A DNA stretch of 8,976 bases, taken from assembly GCA_031264715.1 (NCBI GenBank), contig JAISDP010000053.1:1-8976 (forward strand), written 5' to 3'. The DNA comes from Bacteroidales bacterium. GTDB taxonomy: Bacteria > Bacteroidota > Bacteroidia > Bacteroidales > UBA4181. How positions within the stretch are numbered: position 1 is the stretch's first letter; each line of letters starts with the position of its first letter. This document shows, piece after piece, positions 1-7,085 of this stretch. The notes under the pieces were generated by a model. It made no database searches, was not told where the DNA came from, and worked only from the letters and a program-made list of their open reading frames with translations. The translations under genes were made by a program, and so were the position numbers.

Positions 1-806
1 TAAGAACGATCAATTACTCAAATGTTTTCCTGTCGTGTTTTTCCGACAACGGCTGCAAGCGCAGCGATATGGCAAAAACGCATGGTCTCATTTATGTCCT
101 TTCGGGTGCGATAGATATAACCGAACAGGGCAAAACCACGACGATCGGCAAGGGCGGATGTGTCTTTATCCGTAAGGACAACCGGATAAATATGGTAAAA
201 CGCCCCAAAGGAAACGAACAGTGCAAGTCTATTACCTTGAGTTTTACCCGTTCCTTCCTGCGTGAATTTTACCACAAAACGTTAGACAGAAGCAAGCTGC
301 CGACCAACGCCCAGCGTCATAAGTTCAGTTTGTACAAACTTCCTGCCCGCCGTCCCGATATCGTCAGCCTTTTCGAGTCGATGACACCCTACTTCGATTC
401 GCCAATACCGCCCACGGAAGAACTGATAAAGCTCAAAATGACCGAAGGCGTCTATTGCCTGCTCAACACGGACACGAGTTTCTATTCCGCCCTGTTCGAC
501 TTTTCCGAGCCGTGGAAAATAGACATCCTCGACTACCTCAACGAAAACTACATGTACGACCTTTCGCCGGCAGACATGGCAAACTTTACCGGCAGAAGTC
601 TTGCCGCTTTTAAGCGTGATTTCAAAAAGCTGAGCAGCCTGTCGCCGCAAAAATGGATTATACGGAAACGGCTCGAAGTGGCGCAGCAAAAACTCCGCAA
701 TGGCGACAAAAAAGTATCGGACGTGTGTTTTGAAGTCGGGTTTAAAAACCTGTCCTACTTTTCCAGAATTTACAAGGAAGCATTTGGCATTGCGCCGTCG
801 AAGTAA
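1..806 (+). CDS. AraC-family transcriptional regulator, 5' end cut by window edge
   Basis: Cytoplasmic DNA-binding regulator. Numbering from the first in-window Met (base 69, 245 residues), the C-terminal third is a typical AraC/XylS double helix-turn-helix: the first around residues 164-187 (DLSPADMANFTGRSLAAFKRDF), the second around 215-240, with the family signature VSDVCFEVGFKNLSYFSRIYKEAFG. The N-terminal ~150 residues resemble a cupin-like sensing domain (LIYVLSGAIDI, then GKGGCVFI) seen in many Bacteroidota AraC proteins; its ligand cannot be told. The frame stays open from base 69 back to base 3 with no in-frame ATG, and those 22 codons (ending NGCKRSD) look like ordinary protein, so the true start most likely lies outside the window. 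The stop is TAA at 804-806. It converges on the methyltransferase gene, 54 bases away, so no regulatory link is implied. Hand-counted GC of 541-600 is 30/60. Confidence 0.88.
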   Translation, partial: RTINYSNVFLSCFSDNGCKRSDMAKTHGLIYVLSGAIDITEQGKTTTIGKGGCVFIRKDNRINMVKRPKGNEQCKSITLSFTRSFLREFYHKTLDRSKLPTNAQRHKFSLYKLPARRPDIVSLFESMTPYFDSPIPPTEELIKLKMTEGVYCLLNTDTSFYSALFDFSEPWKIDILDYLNENYMYDLSPADMANFTGRSLAAFKRDFKKLSSLSPQKWIIRKRLEVAQQKLRNGDKKVSDVCFEVGFKNLSYFSRIYKEAFGIAPSK

Positions 807-860
807 TTATCCATTTTTTTGAAATTTCTGCTTTCTGCTGTTCTGAAAGTAAGTCGGGAT
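807..860. other. Convergent intergenic gap
   Basis: Short gap between the regulator stop and the methyltransferase stop. It holds a T7 run (814-820), the 8-base palindrome GAAATTTC (821-828) and a repeated TTCTGCT motif. No convincing stem followed by a T-run is seen in either direction, so a terminator is not claimed. Confidence 0.4.
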
Positions 861-1697
861 TCAATATGCGAAGTCTCTTTCATTTCTTTTTATGGTCATA
901 ATGCCTTCTATCCTGTCGTTACAAACCTGTATATAGTCAGTCGGTTGTACCTTGTGCAAAAGTATGTCTTCGTTTTTTTCTATACCTATATACTGCCTGT
1001 TCTCCAATAATGCTGAAAGTAAAAAACTGCCGCTGCCGCAGGCATTGTCAAGGACTGTGTCTCCCGGATTTGTAAATGTACGAATAAGATAGCGTCCCAG
1101 TTCGACCGGCTTTTGTGTTGGATGATAAACACGTCCTTCAGATTCCGCCGTTTTGAAATAAACAAAATCATCAACAAACTGTTCCTCAAAGCAAACTATA
1201 TCATTGGGATAGCGGCTGCCGTTACTTTGTACATGTCGCGGCTTGAAATCGCCATAGCTTCCCGTATACTGGTCTTTTCTAACTCCCTTGTCATAAGCCC
1301 CGCCATTAGTCATTTGAGGATTGTAAGTTGGTTGCTGTTTGTAGAAAATACAAATATCCTCATGTTTTCGTAACGGTTGCTTTTTAACATTCAGAAAATT
1401 GGTTGCTTTGGATTTTATCCAGACGATTTTGTATTTAAACCATTCTTCGTTACTCATTATCAATTTGGCGGTAAACAAGCCTTGTGCCGTTAAAGCAATT
1501 ACACCGTTATCTTTAATAACTCGGGTGTATTCTTGCCACAGTTTGTCTAAATCAATCACGGAATCCCATTTGTTTTGCGTTGTTCCGTATGGTAAATCGC
1601 ATAAAACCATATCAATGGACTTGCTTGGGATATTGAGCATCACATCTAAGCAATCGCCTTGAATGACCTGATTAAGATAATTTTCAACTGTACCCAT
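861..1697 (-). CDS. Beta-class site-specific DNA methyltransferase (N6-adenine or N4-cytosine)
   Basis: Transfers a methyl group from S-adenosylmethionine to an exocyclic amine of a base in a specific DNA site. The 278-residue protein has catalytic motif IV as DLPYG (residues 34-38), a known variant of DPPY, near the N-terminus. The AdoMet-binding motif I, DNACGSGSF (217-225), is near the C-terminus, preceded by HPTQKP (192-197). The order IV, then a target-recognition region (roughly 100-190), then I defines the beta class (N6_N4_Mtase family). Adenine is the commoner target for this type, but the base and site cannot be read from the sequence. DLPYGTTQNKWD-type enzymes are common on phages and mobile elements. 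The start at 1697 is 14 bases below the Fic stop, suggesting one transcript and possibly coupled translation. No endonuclease gene is in view, so it looks solitary. It is AT-rich: 1381-1440 has 16 G+C in 60. Confidence 0.93.
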   Translation of the reverse strand: MGTVENYLNQVIQGDCLDVMLNIPSKSIDMVLCDLPYGTTQNKWDSVIDLDKLWQEYTRVIKDNGVIALTAQGLFTAKLIMSNEEWFKYKIVWIKSKATNFLNVKKQPLRKHEDICIFYKQQPTYNPQMTNGGAYDKGVRKDQYTGSYGDFKPRHVQSNGSRYPNDIVCFEEQFVDDFVYFKTAESEGRVYHPTQKPVELGRYLIRTFTNPGDTVLDNACGSGSFLLSALLENRQYIGIEKNEDILLHKVQPTDYIQVCNDRIEGIMTIKRNERDFAY

Positions 1698-1711
1698 GTT
1701 TTAAGGTCTTG

Positions 1712-2635
1712 TTATATTTCACTTTTTCTTCTGCTGCTTTCAGCGCTACCGTCTTTCGGGTTTGCTCTTTTTGAAGTATTGCGGCAGGTTTTTTTGACTT
1801 TTCCCTTGGCTTGCATGAGCTTTGCAGAAACCTTGCATGACAGATCATTACTTTTTTTTTGACCCTTGTATTGATTGATTTCATCCTCTAATGTTTTGAT
1901 ATGTTGTGAAAACATGAAAGCAATCAAAGGATCAATCTTGTCATTGTCTTTGTATTCCTTTAAACTTGAAATGTAAGTTTCCATTTCGGATTTATGTACC
2001 CTGGTCAACGGCAAACCTCCGTATTCCTGCATATAGTTCATTACAAGGCGTGCCGTTCTTTTATTCCCGTCATACCACGGATGAATCATTATCAGATTGG
2101 CGTGTGCCTCAAAACTGTTTTGCAGCAACTGAACCGGATCAGTTTCCTGCATCTTCTCGCTGTATATTTTGCAAAAACTTTTTACCGTTTCCGGAATCTT
2201 TTCCGCACTCATGTAGTAACCCAGAGCTATCGAATAAGCCGGGGTTATCCGGTATGTTCCGGTTCGCGCGTCGATTGTTCCCAAAGCCGTATTAACTACC
2301 TGGCCGGTGGTTTTCATATTCATGCCGTTAAGCGTGCATAAAAGCTCCGGCGATAACATAGCCCTGCTGTGTGCGTTTTGTATAGCGTACAAAATGGCCT
2401 CATAATTATCTTTGACCATCAGGTGGTGTTCAAGAGGCTTTCCGGCTGAAACAATACCGTCATCCAGTAAAATTTGCGTGTCAATATCATTCAGCGTTGA
2501 ACCTTCCAGGCTCGTGGAGCTTGCAACAATACGGTAGAGCTTGTATTTTTCGTAATCTGCCACATCATATAGCTGTAAGGCTATGTATTCGCCTGTTATT
2601 TTTCCGGCTTTTTCTTTTAATTTTTTCAGATTCAT
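1712..2635 (-). CDS. Fic-domain protein with N-terminal inhibitory motif and basic C-terminal tail
   Basis: Fic proteins usually move AMP, or another phosphate-containing group, from a nucleotide to a protein side chain. The 307-residue product has the active-site loop HPWYDGNKRTAR at residues 185-196: catalytic H185, metal-binding D189, phosphate-binding N191 and R193, and R196. An (S/T)xxxE(G/N) motif, STSLEG at 40-45, matches the inhibitory helix of class II Fic proteins, in which the Glu contacts the second Arg and blocks ATP. The NKR core is closer to Doc-type kinases than to the usual GNGR, so AMPylation is not certain. After about residue 257 the tail is Lys/Arg/Ser-rich and passes through A9 and A7 tracts on the coding strand (plus 1852-1860 and 1789-1795), so the tail's frame is in doubt. 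It follows the permease stop by 61 bases and precedes the methyltransferase by 14. The target is unknown. Confidence 0.92.
   Translation of the reverse strand: MNLKKLKEKAGKITGEYIALQLYDVADYEKYKLYRIVASSTSLEGSTLNDIDTQILLDDGIVSAGKPLEHHLMVKDNYEAILYAIQNAHSRAMLSPELLCTLNGMNMKTTGQVVNTALGTIDARTGTYRITPAYSIALGYYMSAEKIPETVKSFCKIYSEKMQETDPVQLLQNSFEAHANLIMIHPWYDGNKRTARLVMNYMQEYGGLPLTRVHKSEMETYISSLKEYKDNDKIDPLIAFMFSQHIKTLEDEINQYKGQKKSNDLSCKVSAKLMQAKGKVKKTCRNTSKRANPKDGSAESSRRKSEI
1789..1795 (-). repeat. A7 homopolymer near the Fic 3' end (T7 on plus)
   Basis: The coding strand reads GTC AAA AAA ACC. Removing one A gives GTC AAA AAA CCT and continues as VKKPAAILQKEQ, ending at 1684 after 316 residues. This route keeps SNDLSCKVSAKLMQAKGK from the annotated frame and then joins the Lys/Glu/Ala-rich tail, which gives the most protein-like composite. 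Confidence 0.6.
1852..1860 (-). repeat. A9 homopolymer in the Fic coding strand (T9 on plus)
   Basis: The coding strand reads CAA AAA AAA AGT, which contains a slippery A_AAA_AAA heptamer in the zero frame. One extra A, or a -1 shift, gives QKKK and then an immediate TAA (262-residue product). One A fewer, or a +1 shift, opens the frame ending at 1684. Runs of this length are known sites of polymerase and ribosome slippage. Confidence 0.75.
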
Positions 2636-2696
2636 TTTTTACAGAATTAAAACGGTTTATCACTCCCTTTCCTTTACCTGTCTAACGGAGCAGGCT
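2636..2696. other. Gap between permease stop and Fic start
   Basis: This stretch is A/T-rich just ahead of the Fic ATG (TTTTAATTCTGTAAAAA on the - strand) and has no recognisable Shine-Dalgarno, as is normal for Bacteroidota. A weak CCTG/CAGG inverted repeat occurs at about 2677-2694. No TAnnTTTG promoter match was found, so transcription may come from the permease or from an unrecognised promoter. Confidence 0.4.
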
Positions 2697-4550
2697 CTAA
2701 AACGGCCACAGCAGCGGCACTACCACCACCATGACAATACCGAAGAGTATCTGCAGGGGCAGGCCTACTTTTACATAATCCATGAAGGTGTACCGTCCCG
2801 CTGACATCACCAGCGCGTTGGGCGGCGTGGCGAACGGGCTGGCAAAGCACATGCTCGCTGCTATGGCTACTGTGAACAGGAACGGATAGGGGCTTGCACC
2901 TGTTTCGATGGCCGATTGCAGCGCAATGGGCGCGAAAAGCACTGCCGTGGCAGTGTTACTGATGAAAAGCGTGAGCAGCGAGGTGGCGAAATAGATGCCT
3001 GCCAGCAGGGCCATAGGTCCGAAGTTTCCCAGCCCGATCACCAGGCCTTTCGATATGGATGCCGCAGCCCCGGTTTTTTCGAGGGCCATTGACATCGGCA
3101 ACATGGCGCCGATCAGTACGATGCTTTCCCAATTGATGGTTTTGTAGGCTTCCTCGGCATTGCGGAAACACCCGGTGAGCACCATCAGCACGGCAGCCAT
3201 GAGCACTGCGGCGGCGGCAGGCACTGTGTCAAAGACCATCAGCGCCACCATGCCGACCATGATTGCGGCCGCCAGCGGGGCTTTATGGTCGAGCGTTATC
3301 TTCGAGGCTTCGGCCAGCGGTTGCCCGATGACTACCCATTCGTCCGGCTCCTCGGTAAGCCGCGCTATGTCGTTCCACTCGCCCTGCACCAGCAGCACGT
3401 CGCCCGACTGCATTTTCTCGTCTTTCAGGTCTTGCAGGATGTAGTTTTTCTGGCGCTGGATGCCCAGGATGTTGACTTTGTATTTTTCGCGGAAGCCGGA
3501 ATTCTTCACCGGTTGATGCACCAGTCGCGAGTTGGAGAGCAGCACCACTTCGGCAATCCCGATCTCGTCGAAACGAAGGTTGCCCGAAAAGGCGAGCGCT
3601 TCTTCCTCCAATTCGTGCATGTCGATCATGCCTGCTTTGTTTTCGGATGCAAATAGCCTTACATGCTCAATTGATCCGGAAAGGTACAGCACATCGTTCT
3701 CTATAATAACCGTGCCGGCGCTGGCCAGCTTTTGATTGATGGTTTTCAGGAATGGATTCTGGCTGTTGGCGCGTCGCCTTATTTCCAGTACATTGATGTT
3801 GTAACGCTCCGGTATGTGCAGTTCCTGCAGTTTCTTGCCCGCCAGCGCCGAACCGGGAACGGCCCGCACACGGAACAGGTTATGCGAAAGCTGGTACTCG
3901 TTGGCGAGGTCTTTAAGCGATTTCGATTTTTTAGCGCCGTCCGCACCCTTGTCTTTTGTGAGAAATATCCTGCTGAGAGGGCCAAGCGTGACGATGCCCA
4001 GTGTAACGCATATCAGGCCGATGGGTAGGAACGAAAAGAATGAAAGGCCATCGTAGCCCGCGCCCCTGAGGGTACTGTCGATCACTAAGTTGGGCGGCGT
4101 CCCGATCAGGGTCATCATCCCGCCCATGCTGCTGGCAAAGGCCAGGGGCATCAGGAAGCGGCTCGGACTGGTGTTGGCGGCCATTGCCAGGCTCACCACA
4201 ATCGGGAGCATCAGGGCTACTGTGCCGGTGTTGCTCACAAAGCCTCCAATGGCCGAAGTAACCAGCATCACCAGCACAAACAGTTTTGTTTGGCTGTTGC
4301 CTGCCAGGGTTAATATTTTCCGGCTGATCACATTGGCCAGCCCTGTGCGGAAGATGCCGCCTCCTACCACAAACAGCCCGATCATCATGATCACAATGGA
4401 GCTTGAAAACCCCGAAAGAGCTTCTGCCGGCGTTAATATCTCGAATAACATCAGGAGGATGAGCGCGCACAGGGCAACAATATCCGAACGGATTTTGCCG
4501 TTTACAAAAAAGACCGTGGCTACAACCAGTATTGATAATGTAATGTACAT
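2697..4550 (-). CDS. SLC13/DASS-type permease with two internal TrkA-C (RCK_C-like) domains
   Basis: Predicted inner-membrane anion symporter of 617 residues, the usual length for this subgroup. The N-terminal membrane half (about 1-195) carries SNTGT (106-110) followed by GTPPN (150-154). The C-terminal half (about 422-617) repeats the pattern as SNTAT (531-535) and TPPN (575-578). These paired Ser-Asn-Thr hairpins are the substrate and sodium site hallmark of the divalent anion:Na+ symporter family. Between the halves lie two cytoplasmic domains, about 220-303 and 322-400, with the beta-rich pattern of TrkA-C regulatory domains (AGKKLQELHIPERYNINVLEIRR; VKNSGFREKYKVNILGIQRQ, then SGDVLLVQG). 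Bacterial relatives are often called sulfate or citrate transporters, but the substrate cannot be fixed here. The start at 4550 begins directly in a membrane segment (MYITLSILVVATVFFV). The stop is TAG. Confidence 0.93.
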   Translation of the reverse strand: MYITLSILVVATVFFVNGKIRSDIVALCALILLMLFEILTPAEALSGFSSSIVIMMIGLFVVGGGIFRTGLANVISRKILTLAGNSQTKLFVLVMLVTSAIGGFVSNTGTVALMLPIVVSLAMAANTSPSRFLMPLAFASSMGGMMTLIGTPPNLVIDSTLRGAGYDGLSFFSFLPIGLICVTLGIVTLGPLSRIFLTKDKGADGAKKSKSLKDLANEYQLSHNLFRVRAVPGSALAGKKLQELHIPERYNINVLEIRRRANSQNPFLKTINQKLASAGTVIIENDVLYLSGSIEHVRLFASENKAGMIDMHELEEEALAFSGNLRFDEIGIAEVVLLSNSRLVHQPVKNSGFREKYKVNILGIQRQKNYILQDLKDEKMQSGDVLLVQGEWNDIARLTEEPDEWVVIGQPLAEASKITLDHKAPLAAAIMVGMVALMVFDTVPAAAAVLMAAVLMVLTGCFRNAEEAYKTINWESIVLIGAMLPMSMALEKTGAAASISKGLVIGLGNFGPMALLAGIYFATSLLTLFISNTATAVLFAPIALQSAIETGASPYPFLFTVAIAASMCFASPFATPPNALVMSAGRYTFMDYVKVGLPLQILFGIVMVVVVPLLWPF

Positions 4551-4600
4551 GAGCGTTATTTTAAGGTTATTATATTTATATATATTTTATATTTTGCCAG
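4551..4600 (-). promoter_or_regulatory. AT-rich leader upstream of the permease
   Basis: Only 10 of 50 bases are G or C, and 4567-4595 has none. It sits directly upstream of the permease ATG and abuts a GC-rich hairpin region. It probably holds the permease promoter and/or an unstructured ribosome-loading region, but no TAnnTTTG match was found, so the exact promoter is not assigned. Confidence 0.4.
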
Positions 4601-4669
4601 GGGAGGAGGGCGCGCTTTTCAAGCTTTTCCCGGATAACCGGGTTTTGCGTTTTCCGGGTGCGTCCTCCC
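4601..4669. terminator. Compound inverted repeat between PcrA and permease, possible terminator
   Basis: Outer arms GGGAGGA (4601-4607) and TCCTCCC (4663-4669) are a perfect 7-base match. They enclose a second stem, CCCGG (4629-4633) and CCGGG (4638-4642), with loop ATAA. On the - strand this lies just after the pcrA stop and before the permease, so it could end the helicase transcript or fold in the permease leader. The outer stem is not followed by a clean U-run on the - strand, only by A/T-rich sequence. The inner stem is followed by TTTT on the + strand, where there is no gene to end. Confidence 0.4.
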
Positions 4670-4685
4670 GTGGATGGGGCGGGGG

Positions 4686-6983
4686 TTACCCGATAATCTT
4701 CAATTTGGCGAATTTCAGCAACAACAGTTTCTGTCCGGCGTTTGCGAAATGAATCATTACCCTGACATTGGCGCCGCTGCCGTCGATAGCCAGCACTTTA
4801 CCCTGGCCGAGCCGGGAATGTTCCACGATCATGCCGGCCTTGATCCTTTCGGGGTCGTCGACGGGCATCTCGTTCGAAGGTGGCGCCGGAACGGCTGTCC
4901 AGCTGCTATAGAGTGAATTGACCGGTTTCGGGACCACCGGGAAAGCGGGTAGCTCCGGGCTGAATACAGGCCTGGCCTGCTTTGGTACGAAGGAACTGCC
5001 GGCAGACTTTGCCGTTTCGCAACCCGCAAACTCCAGGAAATGGGGATCAATCTCCCTGATGAAACGGCTCGCCGACGAAGCCGCCATGGAACCCCAGCGG
5101 AAACGCACGCCGGCATACGACAGGAATACGCATTTCCGAGCCCGCGTGAGCGCTACGTAAAATAACCGCCTCTCCTCCTCGATATCCTGCATGGACGAAA
5201 CAGACATCTGCGACGGGAACAGGTTTTCCTCCATCCCCACGATGTATACCACGTCGAACTCAAGTCCCTTGGACGAATGAACGGTCATCATCGCTACTTT
5301 GTCGTCGTCTTCGGCATTATCATTGTCGGCGCTGGTGAGCAGCGATACATTGGCCAGGTACTGGTCCAGAGTGACGGGGCTATTGCCGGCATCGCTTTCA
5401 TCCACAAATTCGCGGATACCATTCAGCAACTCGTCGATGTTTTGCATGCGGCTGATGTTTTCGGGCGTTTTCTCGGCCTGCAGCAAGGCGATGATACCGG
5501 CGTCGATAATTAACCGGTGCAAAAGCTCGTAGGCGTCAAGACCTGCCTGTTTATCGGCATACCCGCTCATGAAGCCGATAAATCTGTGGAGTTTGCCGCG
5601 TGCCGCCGGAGCGATATCGGGAGCCAGTTGCTCGGCCCGGATGGCAGCATCCCAAAGCGAAATGCCGGCTGCATTGGCAGCTGTTTCGAGCCGCCCGACG
5701 GTGGTATCGCCGATGCCCCTTGCCGGGAAATTGATCACGCGGCGGAAAGCCTCGTCATCTTTCGGATTCACCAGCAGGCGGCCGTATGCCAGCACGTCCT
5801 TGATTTCCTTGCGCTCGTAGAACGATAGCCCGCCGTAAATCCTGTAGGGGATATTCAGCTTGCGCAACGCTTCCTCGAATATGCGCGACTGGGCGTTGGT
5901 ACGGTACAGGATCGCAAAATCCCTGTTGGCAAACCGGCGGTTGTACTTCATTTCGAGGATGGAACTCGCCACCACGTAGCCTTCTTCCTGGTCGGTGCTT
6001 ACATTGAACACGCGGATGCGATCCCCTTCGCCGTTTTCCGAAAAAACTTCCTTGGGAATACGGTTCTGGTTCTTTTCGATCAGGGTGTTGGCCGCGTTTA
6101 CGATATTTTGCGTGGAACGGTAATTCTGTTCCAGCTTGAACATCTTATAATTGGGGTAATCCTTGCGGAAATTCAGGATATTTTCGATGCGCGCCCCGCG
6201 GAAGGCGTAGATGCTCTGTGCATCGTCGCCCACCACGCAAATGTTGCCGCGCTGCGCCGCCAGCTTCTTCACGATCAGGTACTGCGCCGAGTTGGTGTCC
6301 TGGTACTCGTCCACCAGTATGTAGCGGAAAAAACGCTGGTACTTGTCCAGTATTTCGGGATGGTCGCGGAAAAGGATGTTGGTATTGAGCAGGATATCGT
6401 CGAAATCCATGGCGCCCGCCTTGAAGCAGCGTTGCGCGTACTGCCTGTATATTTCGTGTATCCTGGGACGTCTCGCAGCCGCATCCTCCATGTTCATCGC
6501 CGAGTTGGAGGCGTACATATTAGCCGTTACCAGGTTGTTCTTGGCCGATGATATCCGGTTGTACACATCGCCGGTTTTGTATACCTGTTCGTCGAGTTTC
6601 ATCTCCTTGATGATCTGTTTCACCACATTTTTAGAGTCCTGCGTGTCGTAGATCGAGAAGCTGGACGGGTAGCCGGTAGCTTCGGCCTCCGACCGCAGGA
6701 TACGTGCGAATACCGAGTGAAAGGTTCCCATCCACAAGCGGCGCGCTTCGTTTTCGTTTACCAGCTGGGCGATGCGCGCCTTCATCTCCTTGGCTGCCTT
6801 GTTGGTAAAGGTCAACGAAAGGATACTGCCCGGAGCAATGCCCTGTGTAAGCAGGTAGGCGATGCGGTATGTCAACACGCGGGTTTTACCCGAACCGGCC
6901 CCGGCAATAATCAACGCCGGACCGTTATAGTTGACCACAGCTTCGCGTTGCACATCATTCAGGTCATTCAAAAAATCATTCAT
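4686..6983 (-). CDS. pcrA: ATP-dependent DNA helicase, PcrA/UvrD family (SF1A, 3'-5')
   Basis: Unwinds DNA 3'-5' in nucleotide-excision and mismatch repair and clears proteins or stalled forks. The 765-residue length is normal for the family. Motifs appear in order: Q-motif region LNDVQREAV (8-16), Walker A AGAGSGKT (27-34), motif Ia LTFTNKAAKEM (57-67), Walker B VDEYQDTN (224-231), motif III VGDDAQSIYAFRGA (251-264), motif IV QNYRST (286-291), motif V TVHSSKGLEFD (567-577) and motif VI EERRLFYVALTRA (603-615). After a Pro/Ser-rich linker (about 660-710) comes the C-terminal domain of PcrA/UvrD proteins (AGMIVEHSRLGQGKVLAIDG, 716-735), a site for RNA polymerase and partner binding in characterised members. 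pcrA and uvrD names are used interchangeably in Bacteroidota. The ATG at 6983 puts the Q-motif region at the expected distance. It follows dnaB on the same strand by 102 bases. GC-rich: 5641-5700 has 37 G+C in 60. Confidence 0.96.
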   Translation of the reverse strand: MNDFLNDLNDVQREAVVNYNGPALIIAGAGSGKTRVLTYRIAYLLTQGIAPGSILSLTFTNKAAKEMKARIAQLVNENEARRLWMGTFHSVFARILRSEAEATGYPSSFSIYDTQDSKNVVKQIIKEMKLDEQVYKTGDVYNRISSAKNNLVTANMYASNSAMNMEDAAARRPRIHEIYRQYAQRCFKAGAMDFDDILLNTNILFRDHPEILDKYQRFFRYILVDEYQDTNSAQYLIVKKLAAQRGNICVVGDDAQSIYAFRGARIENILNFRKDYPNYKMFKLEQNYRSTQNIVNAANTLIEKNQNRIPKEVFSENGEGDRIRVFNVSTDQEEGYVVASSILEMKYNRRFANRDFAILYRTNAQSRIFEEALRKLNIPYRIYGGLSFYERKEIKDVLAYGRLLVNPKDDEAFRRVINFPARGIGDTTVGRLETAANAAGISLWDAAIRAEQLAPDIAPAARGKLHRFIGFMSGYADKQAGLDAYELLHRLIIDAGIIALLQAEKTPENISRMQNIDELLNGIREFVDESDAGNSPVTLDQYLANVSLLTSADNDNAEDDDKVAMMTVHSSKGLEFDVVYIVGMEENLFPSQMSVSSMQDIEEERRLFYVALTRARKCVFLSYAGVRFRWGSMAASSASRFIREIDPHFLEFAGCETAKSAGSSFVPKQARPVFSPELPAFPVVPKPVNSLYSSWTAVPAPPSNEMPVDDPERIKAGMIVEHSRLGQGKVLAIDGSGANVRVMIHFANAGQKLLLLKFAKLKIIG

Positions 6984-7085
6984 GAGAAGTGAAGGGGTAA
7001 AAATAATGTCTCATTTTGCAAAAACTTTCAAAATCCGTTTTAATCCGTTCCATTTACGTCATCCTGTTCATCAAAAACCGGGAAT
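6984..7085. other. Gap between dnaB stop and pcrA start
   Basis: This stretch is A/T-rich with several short A runs. No TAnnTTTG element on the - strand and no strong hairpin were found, so dnaB-pcrA read-through is possible but not shown. Confidence 0.4.

Larger units (their letters stand above)
1684..1884 (-). other. Alternative reading frame for the Fic C-terminal tail
   Basis: This open frame overlaps the 3' end of the Fic gene and ends with TGA at 1684-1686, inside the methyltransferase gene (14-base overlap with its start at 1697). Its last ~35 residues, from KKPAAILQKEQTRK to the stop, are Lys/Glu/Ala-rich and look like natural helix. It would be reached from the Fic frame by losing one A in the A9 tract or in the A7 tract; either gives a 316-residue product. 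It has its own ATG at 1884, but that lies inside the Fic frame and no start signal is evident. It is more likely a tail variant or the original tail than a separate gene. Confidence 0.4.

Noticed and set aside
819..1010. Small + strand frame, 63 residues and hydrophobic, after the AraC gene
   Set aside because: It is mostly antisense to the methyltransferase C-terminus; its hydrophobicity reflects AT-rich antisense sequence and there is no start signal.
861..1697. Type II or III restriction-modification system
   Set aside because: Only the methyltransferase is present; neither neighbour is an endonuclease or a type III Res subunit, so a complete system is not supported in this window.
1712..2635. 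Classical Phd-Doc toxin-antitoxin operon
   Set aside because: No small Phd-like antitoxin gene precedes the Fic gene (only 61 bases to the permease), and the protein carries its own inhibitory motif.
3931..4470. Open frame of 179 codons on the - strand inside the permease
   Set aside because: It is an out-of-frame reading of the permease gene; the His/Pro/Arg/Asp-rich product is typical of a shadow frame in GC-rich DNA.
4090..4752. Open frame of 220 codons on the + strand opposite the permease and pcrA ends
   Set aside because: It is antisense to two well-supported genes, runs across the GC-rich hairpin region and matches no recognisable family.
6984..7085. Short near-repeat of ACGGATT between dnaB and pcrA
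   Set aside because: Two copies of a 7-base word in A/T-rich sequence are too weak to call a functional repeat.
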